From Streptomyces hiroshimensis (GTDB lineage Bacteria > Actinomycetota > Actinomycetes > Streptomycetales > Streptomycetaceae), in the NCBI RefSeq assembly GCF_014650335.1, contig NZ_BMUT01000010.1:280156-344155 (forward strand): a stretch of 64,000 nucleotides of DNA. Reading direction: 5' to 3'. This document shows, in pieces, positions 42,536 through 50,326 of this stretch. Below the pieces are notes generated by a model. It was not told the origin of the DNA, did not search any database, and saw nothing but the letters and a program-made list of their open reading frames with translations. The first letter of the stretch is position 1; each line of letters begins with the position of its first letter. The position numbers were made by a program, and so were the translations under genes.

Positions 42536-43891
42536 TCAGGCGGGGACGCAGCGTCCACCCTCGGTCCGGTAGGACCACTTCGCTCCGTGGCGGACGAGTT
42601 CGCCGACGGCCGCCACAAATCGCTCGACGTGCTCGTCGGGGGTGCCGGCACCGAAGCTCACGCGGATCGCGTTGAGGGGCGCCCCCTCGTCGGAGCCGCA
42701 CCCGCCGTCCGCCGAGGACGCGCCGCCGACCAGCGTCCGCACCAGCGGATGCGCGCAGAAGAGGCCGTCACGGACCCCGATCCCGTACTCCGCGGAGAGC
42801 GCCGCCGCGAAGTGCGAGCTGTTCCAGCCGTCGACGGTGAAGGAGAACACGCCCACGCGCGGCGCCTCCGGCCCGAACAGGGACAGCACCCGCACCCCGG
42901 GCACCGCCGCCAGCCCCTCCCGTACCGCGCTGATCAGCTGCCGCTCCCGCTCCGCGAGCCGGTCGAAGCCCTCCTCGGTGAGCGCCTTGCACGCGGAAGC
43001 GATGGCGTAGGCCCCGATGACGTTGGGCGAACCGGCCTCGTGCCGGGCGGCCCCCTCGTGCCAGTCCACCTCCACCTCGCCGGAGGCGCCCCGCCCGACC
43101 CGCCGGCTCGCGCCCCCGCCCGCCAGGTAGGGATCGGCGTCCCGGAGCCAGTCCGCCCGTCCGGCCAGCACGCCGGCGCCGAACGGCGCGTACAGCTTGT
43201 GCCCGGAGAAGGCGATCCAGTCGCAGTCCAGCTCCTCGATGTCCACCTGCTGGTGGGGGACGAGCTGGGCCGCGTCCACCACGATCCGCGCACCGTGGGC
43301 ATGCGCGGCGGCGGCCAGCTCCCGTACGGGCCACAGCTCGCCGGTCACATTGGACGCGGCGGTCACGCACACCAGCGCGGGGCCGTAGGGCTCGCGCGCC
43401 GCGAGCGCCTGCTCCAGCGTCTCGACCGCCTGCCCGGGCGTGCGGGGCGCATCGAGGTAGGTCACCTCGACGTCCGCGCGCCGCTCCCAGGGCAGGAGCG
43501 CCGCGTGGTGCTCGGTCTCGAAGACGAACACCCGTGTCCCGGCGGGGAGTACGGCCGCGAGCAGGTTGAGCGAGTCGGTGGTCGAGCGGGTGAAGACCAC
43601 CTGGTCCCCCTCCCGGCAGCCGAGGAACGCGGCGACGTCCGCCCGGCTGTTCTCGAACAGCTCCGTCGACAGCTGCGAGAGGTAGCCCGCGCCGCGGTGC
43701 ACGCTGCCGTAGTAGGGCGCGTACGCCGCCACGTCGTCCCACACCCGCTGCAGGGCGGGGGCGCTGGCCGCGTAGTCCAGCGCCGCGTAGGTCACCTCTC
43801 CCCCGGTCACCAGCGGGACGCGGATATCCCGCCCGAGAACGGGCAGAGGGGTGCAAACGGACCGGTCGGAGGCAAGGGTGGAGACAGACAT
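42536..43891 (-). CDS. SufS-like aminotransferase class V / cysteine desulfurase
   Basis: A 451-residue PLP enzyme. LDYAASAPALQRVWDD is the N-terminal signature, TRSTTDSLN binds phosphate, ETEHHAALLPW stacks on PLP, VVDAAQLVPHQ holds the PLP Asp, and FSGHKLYAPFG carries the Schiff-base Lys. GLFCAHPLV places a Cys like the SufS persulfide cysteine. ATG at 43891 has GGGAG eight bases upstream. The SAM-IV riboswitch and intrinsic terminator upstream tie it to sulfur/methionine metabolism: expression should fall when SAM is abundant. Confidence 0.9.
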   Translation of the reverse strand: MSVSTLASDRSVCTPLPVLGRDIRVPLVTGGEVTYAALDYAASAPALQRVWDDVAAYAPYYGSVHRGAGYLSQLSTELFENSRADVAAFLGCREGDQVVFTRSTTDSLNLLAAVLPAGTRVFVFETEHHAALLPWERRADVEVTYLDAPRTPGQAVETLEQALAAREPYGPALVCVTAASNVTGELWPVRELAAAAHAHGARIVVDAAQLVPHQQVDIEELDCDWIAFSGHKLYAPFGAGVLAGRADWLRDADPYLAGGGASRRVGRGASGEVEVDWHEGAARHEAGSPNVIGAYAIASACKALTEEGFDRLAERERQLISAVREGLAAVPGVRVLSLFGPEAPRVGVFSFTVDGWNSSHFAAALSAEYGIGVRDGLFCAHPLVRTLVGGASSADGGCGSDEGAPLNAIRVSFGAGTPDEHVERFVAAVGELVRHGAKWSYRTEGGRCVPA

Positions 43892-43962
43892 GGCGAACTC
43901 CCGTAAAAAGGCAGGCGAATTCCACCGCGCGACGGGCGCGGGAAAGGAAGGAAGGGTGCGCG

Positions 43963-43984
43963 GAAAAGGGGCTCTTCGAGCCCT
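43963..43984 (-). terminator. riboswitch-controlled intrinsic terminator
   Basis: GGGCTC-GAA-GAGCCC followed by CTTTTCC in the minus direction, between the SAM-IV aptamer and the desulfurase start. This is the probable off-state of the switch. Confidence 0.8.
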
Positions 43985-44012
43985 AACGCATTCGCTGAAC
44001 CACGGAAGGAAC

Positions 44013-44046
44013 TCCCTCGACAACCAGGATCCCTGGCGAGGGATCC
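44013..44046 (-). promoter_or_regulatory. alternative hairpins at the aptamer exit
   Basis: GGATCCCT (44027-44034) can pair with AGGGATCC (44039-44046), which is the 3-prime end of the aptamer. Alternatively CCCTCG/CGAGGG plus CCAGG/CCTGG form a competing stem over 44013-44041. The two are mutually exclusive, as expected of an expression platform. Confidence 0.6.
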
Positions 44047-44160
44047 GCGCTTGCCGCAGACCTCGCTGCCTGCGACCTGGTCATCACCCGGGGCACCCCG
44101 CCACGGAAGGAGGGTTGCCGGACAGCGGGCCGGGGCCGTGTCGCTGTCACTCGTGACCTT
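44041..44160 (-). promoter_or_regulatory. SAM-IV riboswitch
   Basis: Read on the minus strand, the 120-base segment opens GGTCACGAGTGACAGCG, then CCGGCAACCCTCC, GGCGGGGTGCCCCGGG and TGATGACCAGGT, and ends GCGGCAAGCGCGGATCC. This is the order and near-exact wording of the actinobacterial SAM-IV aptamer, which binds S-adenosylmethionine. It precedes the SufS-like gene at 43891 with a 150-base expression platform. Confidence 0.93.
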
Positions 44161-44194
44161 GGCCGAGAGTATGGCACAGCTGATCGCCTGCCCG

Positions 44195-44225
44195 GAAGGG
44201 GCGTCCGTATCACGGACGCCCCTTC
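44195..44225 (-). terminator. terminator hairpin after trpD
   Basis: A perfect 14-bp stem (44195-44208 with 44212-44225) and ATC loop lies 20 bases past the trpD stop. It insulates trpD from the SAM-IV transcript. Confidence 0.75.
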
Positions 44226-44245
44226 GCGGCACTGCGCACTACGCA

Positions 44246-45310
44246 CTACGCGTTGCTGGCCATGACCCAGCGTTCGAGCGCCCGGCGCGCCGCCCCGGAG
44301 TCGACGGACTCCGCGGCCCGCGCGATCCCCGCCCGGATCTGCTCCGCCAGCGGCGCTTCCGTGGGCGCCAACGCCACCAGCGCCGCGGCGGAGTTGAGGA
44401 GCACCGCATCCCGCACCGGACCCGTCTCGCCCGCGAGCAGGCGGCGCGCGACATCCGCGTTGTAGGAGGCGTCGGCCCCCCGCAGCGCCTCCACCGGCAC
44501 CAGGTCGATGCCCACCTCCCGCGGGTCGAAGGCCTCCTCGCGGACCCGCCCGCCGGAGACCACCCACACCCGCGAGGTCGCGGTCGTCGTCAGCTCGTCG
44601 AGGCCGTCGTCGCCGCGGAAGACCAGCGCCGAGGAGCCGCGCTCGGCGAGCACCCCGGCGAGGATCGGCGCCATCCGGGCGTCCGCGACGCCCGTGGCCT
44701 GGGCCCGTACCTTCGCGGGGTTGGTGAGCGGGCCCAGCACGTTGAACGTCGTCCGGATGCCGAGCTCGCGCCGCGCCGCGGCCACGTGCCGCAGGGCGGG
44801 GTGGAACGTCACCGCGAAGCACAGGGTGATGCCGGCCTCCTCGGCCACCTCCGCCACCCGCTTCGGGCTGAGGTCGAGGTTGACGCCCAGCTTCTCCAGG
44901 ACGTCCGAGGCGCCGCTGGCCGAGGACGCCGCCCGGTTGCCGTGCTTGACGACCTTCGTGCCGGTGCCGGCGACGACGATCGCGGACATGGTGGAGATGT
45001 TGACGGTCTTGGCGCCGTCGCCGCCGGTGCCGACGATGTCCACGCTGGGGCCGGGCACCTCGATCAGCCGGGCGTGCTCGTACATCGTGCGCACCAGGCC
45101 GGAGATCTCGGCGACCGTCTCGCCCTTGGCCCGCAGGGCGACCAGGAAGCCCGCGATCTGCGCGCCGGTGGCCTCGCCGCGCATGATCCGGTCCATGGCC
45201 CAGGCGGTGTCGCCGGCGGTGAGGTCGCGGCCGGCGAGCAGGGCGTCCAGGAGACCCGGCCAGGAGGGGGCCACCGCGCTGTCGCCGCCTGCCGGGGTCA
45301 CAACGTTCAT
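44246..45310 (-). CDS. trpD: anthranilate phosphoribosyltransferase
   Basis: A 354-residue enzyme that adds phosphoribose to anthranilate, the second step of tryptophan synthesis. DIVGTGGDGAKTVNIST is the PRPP-binding motif, KHGNRAASSASGASDVLE the second, and TFNVLGPLTNPA and HPALRHVAAARRELG are conserved. It is separate from trpEG but, as in M. tuberculosis (Rv2192c), lies beside the qcr/cta genes. No leader peptide is visible upstream. Confidence 0.97.
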   Translation of the reverse strand: MNVVTPAGGDSAVAPSWPGLLDALLAGRDLTAGDTAWAMDRIMRGEATGAQIAGFLVALRAKGETVAEISGLVRTMYEHARLIEVPGPSVDIVGTGGDGAKTVNISTMSAIVVAGTGTKVVKHGNRAASSASGASDVLEKLGVNLDLSPKRVAEVAEEAGITLCFAVTFHPALRHVAAARRELGIRTTFNVLGPLTNPAKVRAQATGVADARMAPILAGVLAERGSSALVFRGDDGLDELTTTATSRVWVVSGGRVREEAFDPREVGIDLVPVEALRGADASYNADVARRLLAGETGPVRDAVLLNSAAALVALAPTEAPLAEQIRAGIARAAESVDSGAARRALERWVMASNA

Positions 45311-45395
45311 GGTCCACGCTCCTGGTGGTCGGTCCGGAGAGCCGGGTTCGTCCCGGGGTCTGCCCGCCCAGCCTATCCACCCCCGGGAACAGCGA

Positions 45396-45426
45396 AGAGC
45401 CCCGTCCAGGCGCTGGACGGGGCTCT
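45396..45426 (-). terminator. terminator of the ctaE-qcrCAB operon
   Basis: A perfect 14-bp stem (45396-45409 with 45413-45426), GCG loop, 50 bases past the qcrB stop on the minus strand. Confidence 0.8.
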
Positions 45427-45475
45427 CGCTGTGGCGATCAGCGATCAGTGTGGATCACAGGCGGTGATCAGGGGA

Positions 45476-47125
45476 TCAGTGGTGGCCGTGGCCGCTCGTG
45501 ATCTCCTCGTACTCCTCGCGCGTGGCCTTGGGGATCTGGGTCCCCTCGCCGTAGAAGCCCTTGGAGAGCTTCACCTTCAGGCGCTGGCCTGCGCCGGCCT
45601 TGCGGGCCACGCCGTTCTCGTCGTACTCCGGCTCCAGCTCGAGCGGCTGGGGCTGCTGGTGCGCCGTGAGGGTGTGCAGCTGCTCCTGCGAGAGCGGCTC
45701 GTGGACCTCGACGAACTCACCGTGCGGCAGGCGCTTGATGATGCCGGACTCGCGTCCGTGCAGCACCTTGTCCTTGTCGCGGCGCTGCAGGCCCATGCAG
45801 ATCCGGCGGGTCGCGATGAACGTCAGGACCGGGATCACGAAGAAGCCGATGCGGACGAACCAGGTGATGGCGTTGATCGACAGGTGGAAGTGGGTGGCCC
45901 ACAGGTCGTTTCCACCACCGACCAGCATCACGAAGTACGCGGCGATCCAGGCGGCACCGAAGGCGGTGCGCGTCGGGGCGTTGCGCGGGCGGTCCAGCAG
46001 GTGGTGCTCGCGCTTGTCACCGGTGACCCAGGACTCGATGAACGGCCAGACCGCGATCGCACCGAGCACCAGCGGGAAGATGACCAGCGGGATGAACACG
46101 CCCAGGACGAGCGTGTGGCCCCACAGGTTGATCTCCCAGCCCGGCATGACACGGATCAGACCCTCGGCGAAGCCCATGTACCAGTCGGGCTGGGCGCCGG
46201 TGGACACCTGGTCCGGGCGGTACGGGCCGATGGCCCAGATCGGGTTGATCGAGGCGATCGCCGCGATGGCCGCGATGATGCCGAAGACCAGGAAGAAGAA
46301 GCCACCGGCCTTGGCCATGTAGACCGGCATCAGCGGGAGGCCGACGACGTTCTTGTTGGTCCGGCCCGGGCCGGGGAACTGCGTGTGCTTGTGGTAGATC
46401 ACCAGGATCAGGTGGGCCACCAGCAGACCGAGCATGATGCCCGGCAGCAGCAGGACGTGGATGGAGAAGAACCGCGGCACGAAGTCCGAGCCGGGGAACT
46501 CGCCGCCGAAGAGGAACATCGAGATGTACGTGCCGATGATCGGCACGGACAGGATCGCGCCCTCCATGAAGCGGACACCGGTGCCGGAGAGCAGGTCGTC
46601 CGGCAGCGAGTAACCGGTGAAGCCGGTGAACATGCCGAGGACGAACAGCAGGAAGCCGAACAGCCAGTTGACCTCACGCGGCTTGCGGAACGCACCCGTG
46701 AAGAACACGCGCATCATGTGCACGAACATGCCCGCGAGGAAGATCAGCGCGGCCCAGTGGTGGATCTGCCGGATGAGCAGACCGCCACGGACGTCGAAGC
46801 TGATGTCGAGGGTCGACTTGAACGCCTCGGACATGTGCATGCCCTGCATGGGCACGTACGAGCCGTGGTAGACGACCTCGTTCATGCTCGGGTGGAAGAA
46901 CAGCGTCAGATACACACCCGTGAGGATGATGATCACGAAGCTGTAGAGGCAGACCTCGCCCAGCATGAAGGACCAGTGGTCCGGGAAGATCTTCCGCATG
47001 TTGGCCTTGGCCAGGGAGTAGATCCCGAGCCGGCCGTCCGCCCAGTCGGCTACCCGCTCACCCGCGGGCGCCTTGCGGCGGCCCGGCGCACCTGCGCCGG
47101 ACTGGTTGGTGGTCGTAGTGCTCAT
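45476..47125 (-). CDS. qcrB: menaquinol-cytochrome c reductase cytochrome b subunit
   Basis: A 549-residue cytochrome b of the actinobacterial bc complex, oxidising menaquinol. Eight to nine membrane segments; TGFTGYSLPDDLLSG and IHVLLLPGIMLGLLVAHL are haem/quinol regions, and the PEWY-like Qo motif reads QPDWYMGF. A cytosolic C-terminal extension of about 150 residues (ending GHGHH) is typical of actinobacterial QcrB. It overlaps qcrA by four bases. It works in a supercomplex with the cta-encoded oxidase. Confidence 0.98.
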   Translation of the reverse strand: MSTTTTNQSGAGAPGRRKAPAGERVADWADGRLGIYSLAKANMRKIFPDHWSFMLGEVCLYSFVIIILTGVYLTLFFHPSMNEVVYHGSYVPMQGMHMSEAFKSTLDISFDVRGGLLIRQIHHWAALIFLAGMFVHMMRVFFTGAFRKPREVNWLFGFLLFVLGMFTGFTGYSLPDDLLSGTGVRFMEGAILSVPIIGTYISMFLFGGEFPGSDFVPRFFSIHVLLLPGIMLGLLVAHLILVIYHKHTQFPGPGRTNKNVVGLPLMPVYMAKAGGFFFLVFGIIAAIAAIASINPIWAIGPYRPDQVSTGAQPDWYMGFAEGLIRVMPGWEINLWGHTLVLGVFIPLVIFPLVLGAIAVWPFIESWVTGDKREHHLLDRPRNAPTRTAFGAAWIAAYFVMLVGGGNDLWATHFHLSINAITWFVRIGFFVIPVLTFIATRRICMGLQRRDKDKVLHGRESGIIKRLPHGEFVEVHEPLSQEQLHTLTAHQQPQPLELEPEYDENGVARKAGAGQRLKVKLSKGFYGEGTQIPKATREEYEEITSGHGHH

Positions 47126-48177
47126 CCGCGCTCCCAGTAGGCAGGACCGACGGGCTCGGCGAAGTCGCCCATGGCCTCAAGGTAGCCCTTGTCGTTGACC
47201 TTGATCCGCAGCTGCGGAAGAGCGTGGCCGGCGGGGCCGAAGATCACGCGTCCGCCGTCGGAGAGGTCGAAGGTGGACTGGTGGCAGGGGCACAGCACGT
47301 GGTGCGTCTGCTGCTCGTAGAGGCTGATCGGGCAGCCGACGTGGGTGCAGATCTTGGAGAACGCGACGATGCCGTCGGCCGACCAGTCGAGCTCGCGCTT
47401 GTCCTTGATGTTCTCCGGCTGGAGCCGGATGATCATCAGGGCGGCCTTGGCGATCTCCTGCTGGAAGTCGTGGTCCTCCTCCTTCATGCCCTCGGGCATG
47501 GCGAAGGTGAGGGAGCCGACCTGGATGTCCTCGGGACGCAGCGGCTGCAGCGTGTTCTGGTTGATCAGCATCTTGCCCTCGGACCAGGCGGTCTTGCGGA
47601 GCTTGGTGCCCGGCAGCGGTCCGAGGTCGCGCAGCAGCATCACGCCGGAGAGCGGCACCAGGGCCAGCGCACCGAACATGGTGTTGCGGATCAGCTTGCG
47701 GCGGCCGAAGGCCGACTCCTCCGCGCCCTGCTTGAAGTCGGCCATGACCTTGGCCTTGACATCGGGCTCGGCGGCGATGGCGTGCCGCTCGTCGGCGACC
47801 TCCACGTCCGACATCAGGGTGCGGGCCCAGTGGACCGCGCCCGCGCCGATGCAGAACAGCGCCACCGCGAGGGTCATGCCCAGCGCGAAGTTCAGGGCGC
47901 TGATGTGGCCGATCGGGAAGACGTAGATGCTCTTGTCGACCGGCAGGCTCACGTAGGAGGCGATGAAGCCCACGGTGGCCAGCATGGACAGCAGGAACAG
48001 GAAGGCGACCACGCGCTCGGAGCGCTGGGCCGCCCGCTCGTCCACGTCCTGGATGCGGGGCTCGTGCGGCGGCAGGCCCGGGTCGGCGAACGGGTCGCCG
48101 GCCGTCTTCGTCACGGCACCGCCGTGCGCGTCCTGCGTGCTCGGCAGGTTCTCTTCTGGAATGTCTTGGCTACTCAT
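47122..48177 (-). CDS. qcrA: Rieske iron-sulfur subunit of the bc complex
   Basis: A 351-residue protein. A charged N-terminus leads to three membrane segments (about 58-190 overall), the actinobacterial arrangement. The C-terminal Rieske domain has CTHVGCPISL and CPCHQSTFD, whose two Cys and two His hold the [2Fe-2S] cluster. Starts and stops overlap by four bases with both neighbours, so qcrC-qcrA-qcrB are tightly coupled. Confidence 0.98.
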   Translation of the reverse strand: MSSQDIPEENLPSTQDAHGGAVTKTAGDPFADPGLPPHEPRIQDVDERAAQRSERVVAFLFLLSMLATVGFIASYVSLPVDKSIYVFPIGHISALNFALGMTLAVALFCIGAGAVHWARTLMSDVEVADERHAIAAEPDVKAKVMADFKQGAEESAFGRRKLIRNTMFGALALVPLSGVMLLRDLGPLPGTKLRKTAWSEGKMLINQNTLQPLRPEDIQVGSLTFAMPEGMKEEDHDFQQEIAKAALMIIRLQPENIKDKRELDWSADGIVAFSKICTHVGCPISLYEQQTHHVLCPCHQSTFDLSDGGRVIFGPAGHALPQLRIKVNDKGYLEAMGDFAEPVGPAYWERG

Positions 48178-48983
48178 GACTTCTTGGCCTTAGCGGTGTG
48201 GGCCGCGACCCAGATGGCTACTGCGATCAGTGCGCCCAGGCCGAAGATCCACGCGAACAGACCCTCGCTGACCGGGCCGAGCCCGCCCAGCTCAAGGCCG
48301 CCCGGGCTCTCCGACTTGCTGCTGTTGACCGTGTCGAGGTACGCGATGATGTCCTTCTTGTTCTTCTCCGACATCGTCGTGTCGGGGAAGGAAGGCATGT
48401 TCTGCGGGCCGGTCTGCATGGCCTCGTAGATGTGCTTCGGGTTGACGTCCGTCAGGTCCGGAGCGTACTTGCCGTTGGAGAGCGCGCCGCCCTTACCGGT
48501 GAAGTTGTGGCACTGGGCGCAGTTGGTGCGGAAGAGCTCCCCGCCCTTGGCGATGTCCGCGCCGTCCGGGCTGTACTGATCCTTGGTCGGGACCGCAGGG
48601 CCGGCGCCCAGCGAGGCGATGTACGCGGCGAGCTGGTCGCGCTCGGCCTGCGTGTAGATCGACTTCTTGCGGGGGGCCTGGGCACCCTGCTGCTGGAGCG
48701 GCATGCGGCCGGTGCCGACCTGGAAGTCGACGGCCGCGGCGCCGACGCCGACGAGGCTCGGACCGTCGGTGGTGCCCTGACCGCCGGTGCCGTGGCAGCT
48801 TGCGCAGCCCACGGAATAGAGCTTCTTGCCCTCCTCGATGGCGAGGGACTGGGCGGTTTCATCGGCCTTGGCCGTGTCCGCCGGCGCGAACGCGGCGTAC
48901 AGCCCCCCAGTTACCGCCAGCGCGAAGAGTAGGACGACGACCGCCGCCAGCGGATGGCGTCGTCGTGCGGAGAGCTTTTTCAC
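48174..48983 (-). CDS. qcrC: dihaem cytochrome c subunit of the bc complex
   Basis: A 269-residue membrane-anchored cytochrome cc. An N-terminal membrane segment (about 12-32) is followed by two c-type haem sites, GCASCHG and NCAQCHN, and a C-terminal anchor. This fused dihaem protein replaces soluble cytochrome c in actinobacteria, passing electrons directly to the aa3 oxidase. Confidence 0.98.
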   Translation of the reverse strand: MKKLSARRRHPLAAVVVLLFALAVTGGLYAAFAPADTAKADETAQSLAIEEGKKLYSVGCASCHGTGGQGTTDGPSLVGVGAAAVDFQVGTGRMPLQQQGAQAPRKKSIYTQAERDQLAAYIASLGAGPAVPTKDQYSPDGADIAKGGELFRTNCAQCHNFTGKGGALSNGKYAPDLTDVNPKHIYEAMQTGPQNMPSFPDTTMSEKNKKDIIAYLDTVNSSKSESPGGLELGGLGPVSEGLFAWIFGLGALIAVAIWVAAHTAKAKKS

Positions 48984-49050
48984 GGATTACCCCGGTGTCA
49001 GGATCTTCTGCGTCGATCTGGACTGTTGGTCCGGTGCGGGACGGGACCGA

Positions 49051-49671
49051 TTACTTGATCAAGTAGATCGTGGCGAAGAGGCCGATCCACACCACGTCGA
49101 CGAAGTGCCAGTAGTAGGACACGACGATGGCCGCCGTCGCCTGGTGGTGGGTGAACCTCTTGGCCGCGTACGTCCTGCCCAGAACCAGCAGGAAGGCGAT
49201 CAGACCGCCCGTCACGTGCAGGCCGTGGAAGCCGGTCGTCAGGTAGAACACCGAGCCGTACGGGTCGGAGGAGAGCGAGAGACCGTCCTTCTTCACGAGG
49301 TCGGTGTACTCGAAGACCTGGCCGCCGATGAAGATGGCACCCATCACGAACGTGATCGTGAACCAGGTGCGCAGCTTCTTCACGTCGCCGCGCTCGGCGG
49401 CGAAGACGCCGAGCTGGCAGGTGAGGGAGGAGAGCACCAGGATCGTGGTGTTCGTCGCCGAGAACGGAAGGTTCAGCGAGGACGCCATTTCCTTCCAGTG
49501 GTCCGCGCCGGTCACCGATCGCAGGGTGAAGTACATCGCGAAGAGGGCCGCGAAGAACATCAGCTCGGAACTCAACCAGATGATGGTTCCGACGCTGGTG
49601 AGGTTCGGTCGATTGACCGACGGGTGTGCGTGCCCGGTATCTGTTGCTGTTGCAGTCGCCACGACCGACAT
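49051..49671 (-). CDS. ctaE: cytochrome c oxidase subunit III
   Basis: A 206-residue subunit III with five membrane segments. GTIIWLSSELMFFAALFAMYF, TTGFHGLHVTGG and SYYWHFVDVVW are diagnostic. It heads the ctaE-qcrC-qcrA-qcrB operon, 67 bases before qcrC. The ATG sits inside a perfect 21-bp inverted repeat, and no clear ribosome site precedes it. Confidence 0.97.
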   Translation of the reverse strand: MSVVATATATDTGHAHPSVNRPNLTSVGTIIWLSSELMFFAALFAMYFTLRSVTGADHWKEMASSLNLPFSATNTTILVLSSLTCQLGVFAAERGDVKKLRTWFTITFVMGAIFIGGQVFEYTDLVKKDGLSLSSDPYGSVFYLTTGFHGLHVTGGLIAFLLVLGRTYAAKRFTHHQATAAIVVSYYWHFVDVVWIGLFATIYLIK

Positions 49672-49682
49672 TATGTCGGTCG
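49662..49682 (-). promoter_or_regulatory. 21-bp inverted repeat over the ctaE start codon
   Basis: CGACCGACA-TTA-TGTCGGTCG is a perfect palindrome with 9-bp arms and a 3-base centre. The ctaE ATG (49671-49669, minus) lies within it, so the message could fold the start codon into a hairpin, or a protein could bind the DNA. Confidence 0.6.
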
Positions 49683-49908
49683 CTTATCTCGTGCTCACTC
49701 CGGGGGGTGCCGTTCGGTGTGTCAAGAGCATGTGCGCTCCTCGTACGGCCCAGCGCCGGCGTCCCCCAAAGGGGGGAACCGGACGTTCCGGGGCACCTCG
49801 GGGGCCTGACGGACCCTCCTCCGGAAGGGTGTTCGCGGAGTAGAGTCCGGCCATCGATCAGCTCCACATCAGATCCACAGCTGTGCCGAACACAAGCCTG
49901 GAGGAACG

Positions 49909-50310
49909 ATGCAGCCGACGGCCACCGTGCTGGTCTACAGCGACAACGCGGACACCCGCGAGCAGGTCCGGCTGGCCGCGGGGCGCAGGCCGGCCCCCGA
50001 CGTGCCGCCGGTCGAGTACGTGGAGTGCGCGACCCTCCCGGGCGTGCTCGCGGCCCTGGAGGCGCACCACGTGGACGTGTGCGTCCTGGACGGCGAGACG
50101 GCGCCCGCGGGCGGCATGGGGGTGTGCCGGCAGCTGAAGGACGAGGTGTTCCGCTGCCCGCCCGTGCTGCTGCTGATGGGCCGTCCGCAGGACGCCTGGC
50201 TGGCCACCTGGAGCCGCGCCGACGCGGCCGTGACGCACCCGCTGGACCCGGCGGCCTTCGCCGACGCCCTGGCGGGCCTGCTGCGCGCCCGCAAGGCCGT
50301 GGACGCCTGA
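49909..50310 (+). CDS. stand-alone degenerate receiver-domain protein
   Basis: A 133-residue protein with a response-regulator receiver fold: VLVYSDNAD (acidic residues 12 and 15), VCVLDGETAPAGG with Asp61 in the phospho-acceptor place, then VLLLMGRP and AAVTHPLDP. The strand-4 Thr/Ser is absent, and the conserved strand-5 Lys (usually KP) is His110, so phosphotransfer is doubtful. No output domain. ATG at 49909 has GGAGG five bases upstream. It lies between the two respiratory operons on the opposite strand. Confidence 0.82.
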   Translation: MQPTATVLVYSDNADTREQVRLAAGRRPAPDVPPVEYVECATLPGVLAALEAHHVDVCVLDGETAPAGGMGVCRQLKDEVFRCPPVLLLMGRPQDAWLATWSRADAAVTHPLDPAAFADALAGLLRARKAVDA

Positions 50311-50326
50311 GGCGCCCGCGGCACGG

